Shown piece after piece: positions 1 through 6,799 of a stretch of DNA of 7,848 bases. The notes under the pieces are model-generated. The model was given only the letters and a program-made list of their open reading frames with translations. It did no database searches and was not told the origin of the DNA. The stretch spans positions 3,840 through 11,687 of the forward strand of contig DQAM01000304.1 of the NCBI GenBank assembly GCA_003523545.1, given 5' to 3'. The stretch's first letter is position 1; each line of letters starts with the position of its first letter. The position numbers were made by a program, and so were the translations under genes. Source of the DNA: Dysgonomonas sp. (GTDB taxonomy: Bacteria > Bacteroidota > Bacteroidia > Bacteroidales > Dysgonomonadaceae).

Positions 1-2
1 AT

Positions 3-938
3 GAAAGAGACTCTGAAAAGATGAATGAGGCTCTTATCAGGATGCATGGAGAGGACCCGACATGGATCATAGAAAACTCAAAAGAATTAAGACAGTTAAT
101 CGTATCCGGGCAGGGAGAATTCCACTTGAAAACCCTAAAATGGAGATTAGAAAATAATGATAAGATAGCAATTACATTTTCCGAACCGAAGATCCCATAC
201 CGCGAAACAATCACTAAATCTGCCCGTGCAGACTACCGTCATAAAAAGCAATCGGGTGGGGCAGGGCAATTCGGTGAAGTGCACCTGATTGTAGAACCTT
301 ACACAGAAGGTATGCCGGTTCCTGAAACTTATAAATTCAATGGTCAGGAATTTAAAGTTCAGGCTCGTGATGTTCAGACTTATGATCTCGAATGGGGCGG
401 AAAGCTTGTCTTTGTAAACAGTATTGTCGGAGGGTCTATCGATTCACGTTTTATGCCGGCTATTGTGAAAGGTATTATGTCTCGCCTCGAACAAGGTCCT
501 TTGACCGGATCTTATGCGCGTGACGTACGTGTTATTGTATATGATGGAAAGATGCACCCGGTAGATTCAAACGAAATTTCGTTCATGCTTGCAGGACGTA
601 ATGCTTTCAGCGAAGCATTCAAAAATGCAGGGCCGAAGATTCTGGAACCGATTTATGACGTACAGGTATTTGTACCTTCGGATAAGATGGGGGACGTAAT
701 GAGCGACTTGCAAAACAGGCGTGCTATTATACTCGGTATGGAGAGTGATAAGGACATTGAAATACTGAATGCTAAAGTCCCTTTAAAAGAGATGTCCAGT
801 TATTCGATTACTTTGAGTTCGATAACCGGAGGTCGTGCTTCCTTTAATATGAAATTTGCCAGTTATGAACTTGTGCCGACAGATGTACAAGACAGGCTGC
901 TTAAAGAATATGAAGCAAGCAAGGAAGAAGAAGATTAG
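3..938 (+). CDS. fusA2: Elongation factor G paralogue (EF-G2 type), C-terminal part; 5' end cut by window edge
   Basis: EF-G family proteins move tRNA and mRNA through the ribosome. The frame is open from the first complete codon at position 3 through an internal ATG at 21 to TAG at 936-938, so the start is missing and about 311 residues remain of an expected 700 or so. Numbering from the ATG at 21, residues 1-50 resemble the end of domain III (EALIRMHGEDPT, SGQGEFHL). Residues 55-203 are domain IV, with KQSGGAGQFGEV (76-87), the IVGGSID strand and the tip loop YDGKMHPVDSNE (174-185), which keeps the tip histidine at 179. Residues 205-300 are domain V (ILEPIYDVQVFVP, MGDVMSDLQNRR). Two features suggest the Bacteroidales EF-G2 paralogue over the canonical protein: the YRHKKQSGGAGQFGEV variant, and about 29 extra residues between VEP (91-93) and FVNSIVGG (131-138) compared with E. 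coli EF-G. The GTPase domain is outside the window, so GTP hydrolysis cannot be judged. An intrinsic terminator follows the stop. The family is certain; the paralogue type is fairly sure. Confidence 0.9.
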   Translation, partial: ERDSEKMNEALIRMHGEDPTWIIENSKELRQLIVSGQGEFHLKTLKWRLENNDKIAITFSEPKIPYRETITKSARADYRHKKQSGGAGQFGEVHLIVEPYTEGMPVPETYKFNGQEFKVQARDVQTYDLEWGGKLVFVNSIVGGSIDSRFMPAIVKGIMSRLEQGPLTGSYARDVRVIVYDGKMHPVDSNEISFMLAGRNAFSEAFKNAGPKILEPIYDVQVFVPSDKMGDVMSDLQNRRAIILGMESDKDIEILNAKVPLKEMSSYSITLSSITGGRASFNMKFASYELVPTDVQDRLLKEYEASKEEED

Positions 939-964
939 TCTTTTTGAAGATATATATAGACAGA

Positions 965-1000
965 CAGGCCGGTTTTGATAAACCGGCCTGTTTTATTTTA
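965..1000 (+). terminator. Intrinsic terminator of the EF-G paralogue gene
   Basis: A perfect 11-bp inverted repeat, CAGGCCGGTTT (965-975) and AAACCGGCCTG (980-990), closes on a TGAT loop and is followed by TTTTATTTTA. It lies 26 bp after the EF-G stop. The stem ends 7 bp beyond the stop of the convergent ROK gene, so it may also hinder minus-strand transcripts, but on that strand the stem is followed by TCTGTCTATA, without a proper U-tract. The design therefore favours the plus strand. Confidence 0.9.
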
Positions 1001-1822
1001 AGGAATTAGTGCAGCGGCACCTAGTAAACCTATATTCTCTTTATTCGACAAAAGTATATTTATCCTTTTTATAGTCTCCGGGTACGGGAAAGAAGCCAGA
1101 GTATTGTGCATGCTATCTGAAAAAAGATTATATGCTATACTGGATTCGCCTCCGATTATGATAGCTTGCGGGTCATAGGTGAACAGGATGACTTTAAGTA
1201 GATTCCCTATATGGCACCCGTATTCTTTCCAGATGGAAAGGGCTTCCGGATCATTTTTTAATGCTCTGCTATAAGCAATGTATCCTGTTGTATTATATCT
1301 CCTGAAAAAATTCGCGGCACAGTATTCTTCATAGTCTTTGTCCAGATAAGGTAGGCTTCCTACTTCTCCCGCGCCTGTATTCCAACCGTCGTATAATTCG
1401 TCATTTATAATTATTCCTGCACCCAGCCCTGAGCCGAGTTTTACAGCGACAATATTTCGGTAAGGCGTTCCTTCCCCGTAATAACGTTCTGCAAATGCAA
1501 AGCAGTTGCAATCATTGTTGACATTGACCGGTATACCGAATTCTTTTTCCAGTATTTCTTTTAGGTGTACTTCTTTCCAGGAGGGAACATTTACGGCATT
1601 ATACACTATTCCCTGTTTGGCATCTACCACTGAAGGCACACCGATACCTATACCTTTGATGTTGGAGTTCATCAGTTTTCCGATAACCCCGATAATATGA
1701 TCTAATGTTTCTTCGAGCGGTTTATCGTAAGGGAAAGGTTCTACAATCTTGCGGAATATTTCGCCCCCTTCCACAAGGCCTGCATTTATGCTTGTCGATG
1801 TTAAATCTACACCAATTGTCAT
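998..1822 (-). CDS. ROK-family sugar kinase-like protein with altered ATP and zinc motifs
   Basis: ROK proteins are cytoplasmic kinases of glucose and other hexoses or amino sugars, or related repressors. This 274-residue protein has no N-terminal helix-turn-helix, which argues for the kinase branch, and no signal peptide. The fold is recognisable: phosphate-1 strand GVDLTSTSINAGLV (4-17), GIGIGVPSVVD (57-67), NVNNDCNCFAFAE (100-112) with the presumed catalytic Asp104, ROK signature LGSGLGAGII (129-138) with GAGEVG (150-155), and adenosine motif IIIGGESS (221-228). Two departures stand out. The usual Gly-Gly after the first Asp is Thr8-Ser9. The zinc-site His after GE.G is Ser156, and the CxCGxxGC cluster is gone, leaving only Cys168. 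It is also somewhat short for the family, as expected if the zinc module is lost. Substrate is unknown. It starts 35 bp after the DUF2264 gene, so co-transcription is likely. Family assignment is sure; activity is not. Confidence 0.85.
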   Translation of the reverse strand: MTIGVDLTSTSINAGLVEGGEIFRKIVEPFPYDKPLEETLDHIIGVIGKLMNSNIKGIGIGVPSVVDAKQGIVYNAVNVPSWKEVHLKEILEKEFGIPVNVNNDCNCFAFAERYYGEGTPYRNIVAVKLGSGLGAGIIINDELYDGWNTGAGEVGSLPYLDKDYEEYCAANFFRRYNTTGYIAYSRALKNDPEALSIWKEYGCHIGNLLKVILFTYDPQAIIIGGESSIAYNLFSDSMHNTLASFPYPETIKRINILLSNKENIGLLGAAALIP

Positions 1823-1857
1823 AATCAGAACTTTTTTCTAAAGATTGATATGTAAAA

Positions 1858-3063
1858 TTATTTGAGGGCTGAATCTATTTTCACCTCTTCACCGTTCCAG
1901 CCTTTAATATTAGTCCACTCAGCATAAGGAGCCGACCAGAATGAATTTGAAGGAGGTAAGCCCAAAGCCAGGAATCCACTTGCACAGAGATATACGCTGC
2001 CTGTATTTATATAAGTTTCTGACATGTTGATCTGGCTGCCCGTAAAACCTATTCTCAACCATCCGTTCTTATCAAAGTTCGCGGGAGATTTCATCTGGTA
2101 GACTATTACTGCAGTCATAGCGCTCCTCACCTGAGCCGGCTGTATATGTGCCGGTAATATTTCCATAAGAGAGGCTTGAGCTAGTGCGTGGAACACACCG
2201 AAACGGTAAACAATCGACCTTCCCACTATCGGATACGTACCTTCCGGAGAAATAAAGCGCTCCTGTATATCGGCATAACGCGATAATCTTTTGATTTGTA
2301 TATCTTTGAAGGACTGATTATCCAACCCGTGTTTATCCATTACTACTAAAACATCGGTAAGCATGGGGTGAATGACAAAACTGTTGTAGTAATCCATGTG
2401 AAAAGCAGGCCCGTCGCCATACAAAGCATCTCCTTTGTACCATTCATCCCTGAACTTGTTTACCCCGTAAACGAGACGTTCATTGTCGCATTCACCTGTC
2501 AGTTCGAGAAGAGCAGCTTCTACTATAGAAGCAAATAGCAGCCAGTTGTTTTCCCACGGCTTAATGCCGCGTGTCATTTTCAGGGCAGCTATCATATTTT
2601 CCTGTGCACTTATATCCATCCGTTTCCATATCTGATTTTTTGCACGTAGTAATCCTTGTGCTAGAAAAGCGGCATCTACCAAAGGTTGATAAGGCTTTTG
2701 GAATTCTAAAAAATCGGGTGAATTGGGATCTACGGCATTGCTTAGAGCCTTTATCGTAAGATCGATATATTTTTCGCGGAGCTTCCCTTCTTCAGTTTCG
2801 TCCGGTCCGAGTTCAAGCCAGGGAGCCATTCCGCAGAAAAGCCGTCCTGTAGCTTCCAGATAAGAGAATGCTTTGCGGTCGCCTAGAGACTCAAACGGCA
2901 TGTTTTGCTTCAAGGTGCCTTTGCTCAGGTTGATAAGTACCGGATCAGCAATTTGAGTCATTGTGTTTATCCAAAAACGGCGATCGTCCAAACCTGAGTT
3001 CTGGGAATAAAGAAAAGTAGTAAAAGTACATACGATTGCTATCGCAAATATCCTTGTTTTCAT
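1858..3063 (-). CDS. Exported DUF2264-family protein (probable alpha/alpha-barrel, possible glycan-active enzyme)
   Basis: This 401-residue protein begins with a signal peptide (MKTR, hydrophobic 5-19) probably cut at YS|QNSG (20/21), so it should be periplasmic. The rest matches the DUF2264 family along its length as I remember it: DDRRFWINTM (26-35), YLEATGRLFCGMAPWLEL (68-85), SPDFLEF and QPLVDAAFLAQGLLRA (115-141), NNWLLFASIVEAALLELTG (172-190), YGDGPAFHMDYYNSFVIHP (215-233), the QERFISPEGTYPIVGRS block (267-283), NGWLRIGFTGSQ (333-344) and YINTGSVYLC (351-360). The many Trp, Tyr, Asp and Glu residues in these blocks suit a carbohydrate-binding cleft. Function is unproven: I recall related (alpha/alpha)6 proteins being linked to uronic-acid glycosidases, but could not verify this. 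No SusC/SusD pair is visible, so this is not a complete polysaccharide-utilisation locus. It lies between dcp (74 bp) and the ROK gene (35 bp), which suggests release of a sugar and its phosphorylation; that pairing is inference. Confidence 0.85.
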   Translation of the reverse strand: MKTRIFAIAIVCTFTTFLYSQNSGLDDRRFWINTMTQIADPVLINLSKGTLKQNMPFESLGDRKAFSYLEATGRLFCGMAPWLELGPDETEEGKLREKYIDLTIKALSNAVDPNSPDFLEFQKPYQPLVDAAFLAQGLLRAKNQIWKRMDISAQENMIAALKMTRGIKPWENNWLLFASIVEAALLELTGECDNERLVYGVNKFRDEWYKGDALYGDGPAFHMDYYNSFVIHPMLTDVLVVMDKHGLDNQSFKDIQIKRLSRYADIQERFISPEGTYPIVGRSIVYRFGVFHALAQASLMEILPAHIQPAQVRSAMTAVIVYQMKSPANFDKNGWLRIGFTGSQINMSETYINTGSVYLCASGFLALGLPPSNSFWSAPYAEWTNIKGWNGEEVKIDSALK

Positions 3064-3090
3064 GATATACTATTTTTAGTAAGGTTAAAT

Positions 3091-3120
3091 ACCCTGGGAA
3101 ATAGTATTATTTCCCAAGGT
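3091..3120 (-). other. Inverted repeat between dcp and the DUF2264 gene; weak terminator or attenuator candidate
   Basis: Arms 3091-3103 and 3108-3120 pair over 13 positions around a 4-nt loop. The single mismatch on the plus strand becomes a G-U pair in minus-strand RNA, so the hairpin is better as RNA of the operon strand (CCTTGGGAAATA, loop ATAC, TATTTCCCAGGG). It begins 17 nt after the dcp stop and ends 27 nt before the DUF2264 ATG. What follows it on that strand is ATTTAACCTTA, a poor U-tract, so full termination is unlikely. Partial termination, mRNA protection of the dcp 3' end or a protein-binding palindrome all fit. Confidence 0.5.
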
Positions 3121-3137
3121 TATAAAAAGGAGGATTT

Positions 3138-5267
3138 TTATTCTACGAATCCCCTGTTCTTCAACAAATAAATAGGATCAGGTTCTTGCCCTCTGAATTT
3201 TTTATAGAGTGTCATTGGTTCCTCCGACCCGCCACGCGATAATATATTGTCGCGGAAGGACTCTCCTGTGGAACGGTCAAAAATTCCGTTCTCAACAAAA
3301 GCCTGGAAAGCATCTGCATCCAATACTTCTGACCATAGATAGCTGTAATAACCGGAAGAATATCCTCCATCGAAAATATGGGCGAAGTAAGTACTCTTAT
3401 ATCTCGGTATAATCTCCGAAATCAATCCTATCTGGTTCATTGCATTATTTTCGAATTCTTCTACATCAAACTCTTGCTTTTGTGTCTGAGTATGCCATTT
3501 CATATCGAGAATAGCTGCCGCAACCAGTTCTGTAGTTGTAAAACCCTGGTTGAAGTTTTCAGCTTTCTGCATTTTGACAATTAACTCATCGGGAATAACT
3601 TCGCCTGTCTGGTAATGTTTTGCATACATTTTCAAAACATCGGGATGAAATGCCCAATGCTCATATATCTGGGAAGGAAGTTCTACGAAATCGCGTGCAA
3701 CTGCCGTACCGGATAATCCGTTGTAATTGATGCTGGATAATAAGCCGTGAAGGCCGTGTCCAAACTCATGGAAAAGAGTCTCTACCTGGTCTAAAGTCAA
3801 TAAGGAAGGCTTGTCTTCGCTCGGAAGGGCAAAATTTCCTACATTGTAGATTATGGGATGGATGAATTCTCCGTTCTGGATGCGCTGCTTTCTGAAACTA
3901 CTCATCCAGGCACCATTTCTTTTACCCGTACGAGGAAAATAATCAAGATACAATACCCCTATATAAGAACCGTCTGCATCGTTTACTTCGAATACCTGAA
4001 CGTCCTTCTCATAAACAGAAACATCAGTCAGCGGTTTGAATGTAATACCGAATAGTTTATTAGCAACAAAAAATGCACCGTCGCGAACGTTATCCACCAT
4101 AAAGTATGGACGTAATTCTTCTTCATCGAGTGCATATTTTTCTTTACGGAGCTTTTCAGTATAATACCACCAGTCCCATGATTGCAGTTTAAAGCTGCCG
4201 CCTTCTCTGTCTATCATCTGCTGCAGATCTGCTGCTTCTTTTTTCGCCTGCGGCAATGCATATTCCCAGATACGGTTTAAGAGGGCCATAACATTTTCGG
4301 GATTCTTAGCCATTGTTTCTTCGAGTACATAATCTGCATGAGATTTGAAACCCAGCATATTGGCTTTTTCTAGACGCAGGTTAACAATCTGATTGATAAT
4401 TTCTTTATTATCATACTGGTTATTGTTATTGCCGCGGTTGTACATCGCTTTATACAGCTTCTCGCGAAGATCTCTGTTGTCTGCATATTGAAGGAAAGGA
4501 AGCCAGCTCGGTTTACTCAGCGTGAATACCCATTTACCCTGCAAGCCGCTCTTTCTTGCAGCTTCTGCCGCCAGGTTTATTTCAGCCTGGGTAAGGCCTG
4601 ACAAATCTTTCGGGTTATCAACTACTAATTGGTAATTATTGGTTTCTGCCAAAAGGTTTTTGCCGAATGTAAGGGATAATAAGCTGAGTTCTTTATTTAT
4701 CTCGCGCAGGCGGTCTTTTTGTGCCTGGTTCAGCTTGATACCCGAGCGTACAAATGTCTTGTAATATTTTTCAATCAGTTTCTTTTGTTCCGTAGTCCTA
4801 TTCGTATTAACACTGTCGTTATATACAGATTCGATACGGGCGAAAAGTTTTTCATTCAGATAAATATTATCGCGGTGTTCCGATAATAAAGGAGATATTT
4901 CCTCTGCAATTTTCTGAATTTCTTCATCGTTCTTTGCTCCTTTTATACCGTTGAATACAGCCGATACACGGTCTAATACATCTCCGCTTTCGTCGAGTGC
5001 TATTACTGTATTCTCCAAAGTCGGTGCAGCTGTATTATTTACAATCTGGTCTATTTGGGAAAATTGTTGTTCGATGCCTTTTACGAAAGCCGGTTTATAA
5101 TGTTCGTTCTTTATAAGTTCGAAAGGCGGGGTGCCTTTAGGAGTATTGAATGCTTCAAAAAAAGGGTTTTGTGTCTCCATCGGAATCGATATTTTTTGAC
5201 GGTCCTGGGCATATCCTGAGTATACCAGGGAAGCCAGAGCTAAAATACATACAAACTTTCTTGTCAT
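3138..5267 (-). CDS. dcp: Exported M3-family metallopeptidase, peptidyl-dipeptidase Dcp
   Basis: Dcp is a zinc enzyme that removes C-terminal dipeptides from oligopeptides. The 709-residue protein has full family length plus a signal peptide (MTRK, hydrophobic 5-18) probably cut at YA|QDRQ (20/21), placing it in the periplasm. The N-terminal helical part (about 34-250) includes NPFFEAFNTPKGTPPFELIKNEHY, typical of M3A peptidases. The catalytic part carries HEFGH (500-504; zinc ligands His500 and His504, catalytic Glu501), the third zinc ligand Glu529 in DFVELPSQ, and the substrate-binding block FAHIFDGGYSSGYYSYLW (628-645) with its His and Tyr residues. No key residue is missing and no frameshift is seen. 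The ATG at 5267 is chosen because it leads directly into the signal peptide. It lies 33 bp after the small upstream gene, in an A-rich, SD-less leader. Oligopeptidase A is the main alternative, but that is usually cytoplasmic. Confidence 0.93.
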   Translation of the reverse strand: MTRKFVCILALASLVYSGYAQDRQKISIPMETQNPFFEAFNTPKGTPPFELIKNEHYKPAFVKGIEQQFSQIDQIVNNTAAPTLENTVIALDESGDVLDRVSAVFNGIKGAKNDEEIQKIAEEISPLLSEHRDNIYLNEKLFARIESVYNDSVNTNRTTEQKKLIEKYYKTFVRSGIKLNQAQKDRLREINKELSLLSLTFGKNLLAETNNYQLVVDNPKDLSGLTQAEINLAAEAARKSGLQGKWVFTLSKPSWLPFLQYADNRDLREKLYKAMYNRGNNNNQYDNKEIINQIVNLRLEKANMLGFKSHADYVLEETMAKNPENVMALLNRIWEYALPQAKKEAADLQQMIDREGGSFKLQSWDWWYYTEKLRKEKYALDEEELRPYFMVDNVRDGAFFVANKLFGITFKPLTDVSVYEKDVQVFEVNDADGSYIGVLYLDYFPRTGKRNGAWMSSFRKQRIQNGEFIHPIIYNVGNFALPSEDKPSLLTLDQVETLFHEFGHGLHGLLSSINYNGLSGTAVARDFVELPSQIYEHWAFHPDVLKMYAKHYQTGEVIPDELIVKMQKAENFNQGFTTTELVAAAILDMKWHTQTQKQEFDVEEFENNAMNQIGLISEIIPRYKSTYFAHIFDGGYSSGYYSYLWSEVLDADAFQAFVENGIFDRSTGESFRDNILSRGGSEEPMTLYKKFRGQEPDPIYLLKNRGFVE

Positions 5268-5300
5268 AGATTGATTATTTATATATTTTGTTTATTTATT

Positions 5301-5804
5301 TTATTCGTACATCATTTTGTCCACCACCATTACGCCGGCAGTATTGAGCTCTTCTATCTCTTTGTCGGGGAGCCAGCCTTTTTTAGTAGAGAAATAGGTA
5401 TATATAATGCATTTCGTTCCACCTTCAATTTCCGAACAGTTTCTGATTACCAGTTTCTTTTTGTTCAGTTCTATAATATCAATAACCTGGCTGGACTGGT
5501 CTACAGGGCTTACTATTACAAAATGTGTATCGTCAGCCATACGCCACAGGTCTTCCCATACGTCCGCGCCTTCTTTGGAAAAGACTGAAAACAACCTGTC
5601 GTCCTGATCGAAAAAAATGCTGGACACATCTTCTTTTTTAAAAAAGTCGATTTTAGTAAATATCCTTTCATTTATTTTCTCTTCTGTCCGTGCCGAAAAC
5701 AGAAACCAGGTACCCTGGCCCATCAAGGCATCTTTTACACTATTCTGGGTATATATATTAAATACATATCCTAATATTGTACATAAAATCAATATTCGTT
5801 TCAT
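5301..5804 (-). CDS. Small exported protein of unknown function, possibly lipocalin-like
   Basis: The chosen start gives 167 residues. A longer frame is open to an ATG at 5936, but that would overlap era by 98 bp and put a basic tail (NKRKGKRKTGKK) before the signal peptide. The ATG at 5804 starts right at MKRILILCTILGYVFNIYT|QNS, a signal peptide with a probable cut at 19/20, and lies 34 bp after the era stop. Cys8 has no lipobox, so it is probably not a lipoprotein. The mature part shows GTWFLFSA (31-38), then mostly alternating beta-type stretches (IDFF, SSIFFD, LFSVFS, THFVIVSP, QVIDIIEL, KLVIRNCS, KCIIYTYFS), with EDLWRM between. This order, and the GTW start, recall small lipocalin-like beta-barrels of Bacteroidetes, but I do not recognise a specific family. 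Cys123 and Cys132 flank a turn and could form a disulfide once exported. It sits between era and dcp in tight spacing; no function is proposed. Confidence 0.75.
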   Translation of the reverse strand: MKRILILCTILGYVFNIYTQNSVKDALMGQGTWFLFSARTEEKINERIFTKIDFFKKEDVSSIFFDQDDRLFSVFSKEGADVWEDLWRMADDTHFVIVSPVDQSSQVIDIIELNKKKLVIRNCSEIEGGTKCIIYTYFSTKKGWLPDKEIEELNTAGVMVVDKMMYE

Positions 5805-5838
5805 TTTCTTTCCCGTTTTCCGTTTTCCTTTTCTTTTG

Positions 5839-6720
5839 TTAATCGAGCCTGTATCCGAACTTCCGTAGTAGATTATCCCTGCTCCGCCAGTCTTTTTCCA
5901 CTTTAACAAACATCTGTAGAAAAACTTTCTTATCAAAAAACTTTTCTATGTCTTTGCGTGCCATGGCTCCTACCTTTTTAAGTGCGGCGCCTTTGTTCCC
6001 GATAATGATTCCTTTTTGCGAATCGCGTTCTACAATTATCAAAGCTCTTATATTTATTATCGATTTTTCTTCTTTGAATTCTTCAACAACTACCTCTACG
6101 GAATAAGGAATCTCTTTCTGATAATAAAGGAGAATCTTTTCGCGTATAGTCTCCGTAACGAAAAAACGCGCAGGTTTGTCCGTTAATGCGTCCTTTTCGA
6201 AATAGGGTGGAGATTCCGGTATTAGTTCAAGTATACGGCGTTTAATAGTGTCTATATTGAATTTATTCAAAGCAGATATAGGATATATTTCAGCTTTAGG
6301 CAGAAGCGTTTTCCATTCTTCTACCAGCTTTTCCAAATCCTGTTGATTGGTCTGGTCTATTTTGTTGATAAGCAGTAATACCGGAACATCGGCTTTCTGG
6401 ACTTTCTGGAGGAAATCTTCGTTCTTAAAGGTTTTTTCTACAACATCAGTCACATATAATAATACATCAGCATCTCCCAGAGCCGACTCAGAGAAATTGC
6501 GCATCGACTCCTGCAATTTGTAATTCGGTCTTAATACACCGGGAGTGTCTGAATATACGATTTGATATTCTTCGGTATTGACAATGCCCAGGATGCGGTG
6601 GCGCGTTGTTTGGGCTTTCGAAGTGATGATAGATATTTTCTCGCCTACCAGTATATTCATCAACGTCGATTTGCCGACATTGGGGTTACCGACTATATTT
6701 ACAAATCCGGATTTATGCAT
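5839..6720 (-). CDS. era: GTPase Era
   Basis: Era binds the 3' end of 16S rRNA and controls maturation of the 30S ribosomal subunit; it works in the cytoplasm and near the membrane. The 293-residue protein is complete and of normal length. The GTPase domain has G1 GNPNVGKST (11-19), the switch I region KAQTTRHRI (35-43), G3 DTPG (58-61), G4 NKID (119-122) and G5 SAL (149-151). The C-terminal KH domain has the RNA-binding GxxG loop as IIIGNKG (238-244) with LKKVGAMARKDIE after it, and ends in the usual DWR...YRLD tail. The ATG at 6720 gives the standard MHKSGFVNIVGNPNVGKST start. It is downstream of fabH, as I remember from other Bacteroidales, but a terminator and a promoter in the 110-bp gap suggest its own transcription. 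The next gene is not the GTPase der, which I recall often following era in this order. Confidence 0.97.
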   Translation of the reverse strand: MHKSGFVNIVGNPNVGKSTLMNILVGEKISIITSKAQTTRHRILGIVNTEEYQIVYSDTPGVLRPNYKLQESMRNFSESALGDADVLLYVTDVVEKTFKNEDFLQKVQKADVPVLLLINKIDQTNQQDLEKLVEEWKTLLPKAEIYPISALNKFNIDTIKRRILELIPESPPYFEKDALTDKPARFFVTETIREKILLYYQKEIPYSVEVVVEEFKEEKSIINIRALIIVERDSQKGIIIGNKGAALKKVGAMARKDIEKFFDKKVFLQMFVKVEKDWRSRDNLLRKFGYRLD

Positions 6721-6748
6721 TAATTTTTTTGTATATTATTCTTGACAC

Positions 6749-6766
6749 ATCGTACATTCGCACGAT
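6749..6766 (-). promoter_or_regulatory. Short palindrome over the predicted era transcription start
   Basis: On the minus strand ATCGTGC, loop GAAT, GTACGAT form a 7-bp stem with one G-U pair, just after the predicted -7 element and across the expected start site. It could be an operator or a 5' stem in the era leader. It is short enough to have arisen by chance. Confidence 0.3.
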
Positions 6767-6767
6767 A

Positions 6768-6799
6768 CAAATATAAAATAAAAAACGCACCTTGACAAA
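6768..6799 (-). promoter_or_regulatory. Bacteroidetes-type promoter for era and probably the genes after it
   Basis: On the minus strand, TATATTTG (6775-6768) matches the -7 consensus TAnnTTTG exactly, and TTTG (6799-6796) lies 20 nt upstream, a normal distance for the -33 element of the Bacteroidetes primary sigma factor. Transcription would start near 6760-6763, giving an era leader of about 40 nt. The -33 element falls in the loop-side part of the fabH terminator hairpin and the -7 element directly follows its U-tract. The motif match is direct; activity is inferred. Confidence 0.6.

Noticed and set aside
1..20. Adapter or vector sequence at the left end, matching the right end
   Set aside because: The first bases show no adapter sequence in either orientation and translate in frame into the EF-G paralogue, so the left end looks genomic.
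3064..3137. Possible -7 element TAACCTTG before the DUF2264 gene on the minus strand
   Set aside because: It has one mismatch to TAnnTTTG, lies inside the hairpin arm, and has no clear TTTG at the right distance.
5811..5830. Purine repeat GGAAAAC-GGAAAAC-GGGAAAG on the minus strand before the small gene
   Set aside because: Three short imperfect units in an A-rich start region are typical of Bacteroidetes leaders. They are too short to call a repeat or a binding site.
5271..5868. Open frames on the plus strand across the small exported gene (5271-5588, 5407-5607, 5617-5868)
   Set aside because: They oppose a gene with a clear signal peptide and good operon spacing, and their translations are Phe/Ile/Ser-rich without recognisable motifs, as expected of antisense shadows in AT-rich DNA.
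5805..5936. Upstream start (ATG at 5936) for the small exported protein
   Set aside because: It would overlap era by 98 bp and put 44 largely basic residues before a normal signal peptide. The ATG at 5804 is the better start.
6743..6771. TTGACA on the plus strand followed by an AT-rich stretch, resembling an E. coli promoter
   Set aside because: The spacing leads only to TACAAA, the Bacteroidetes primary sigma factor does not use this consensus, and there is no plus-strand gene downstream.
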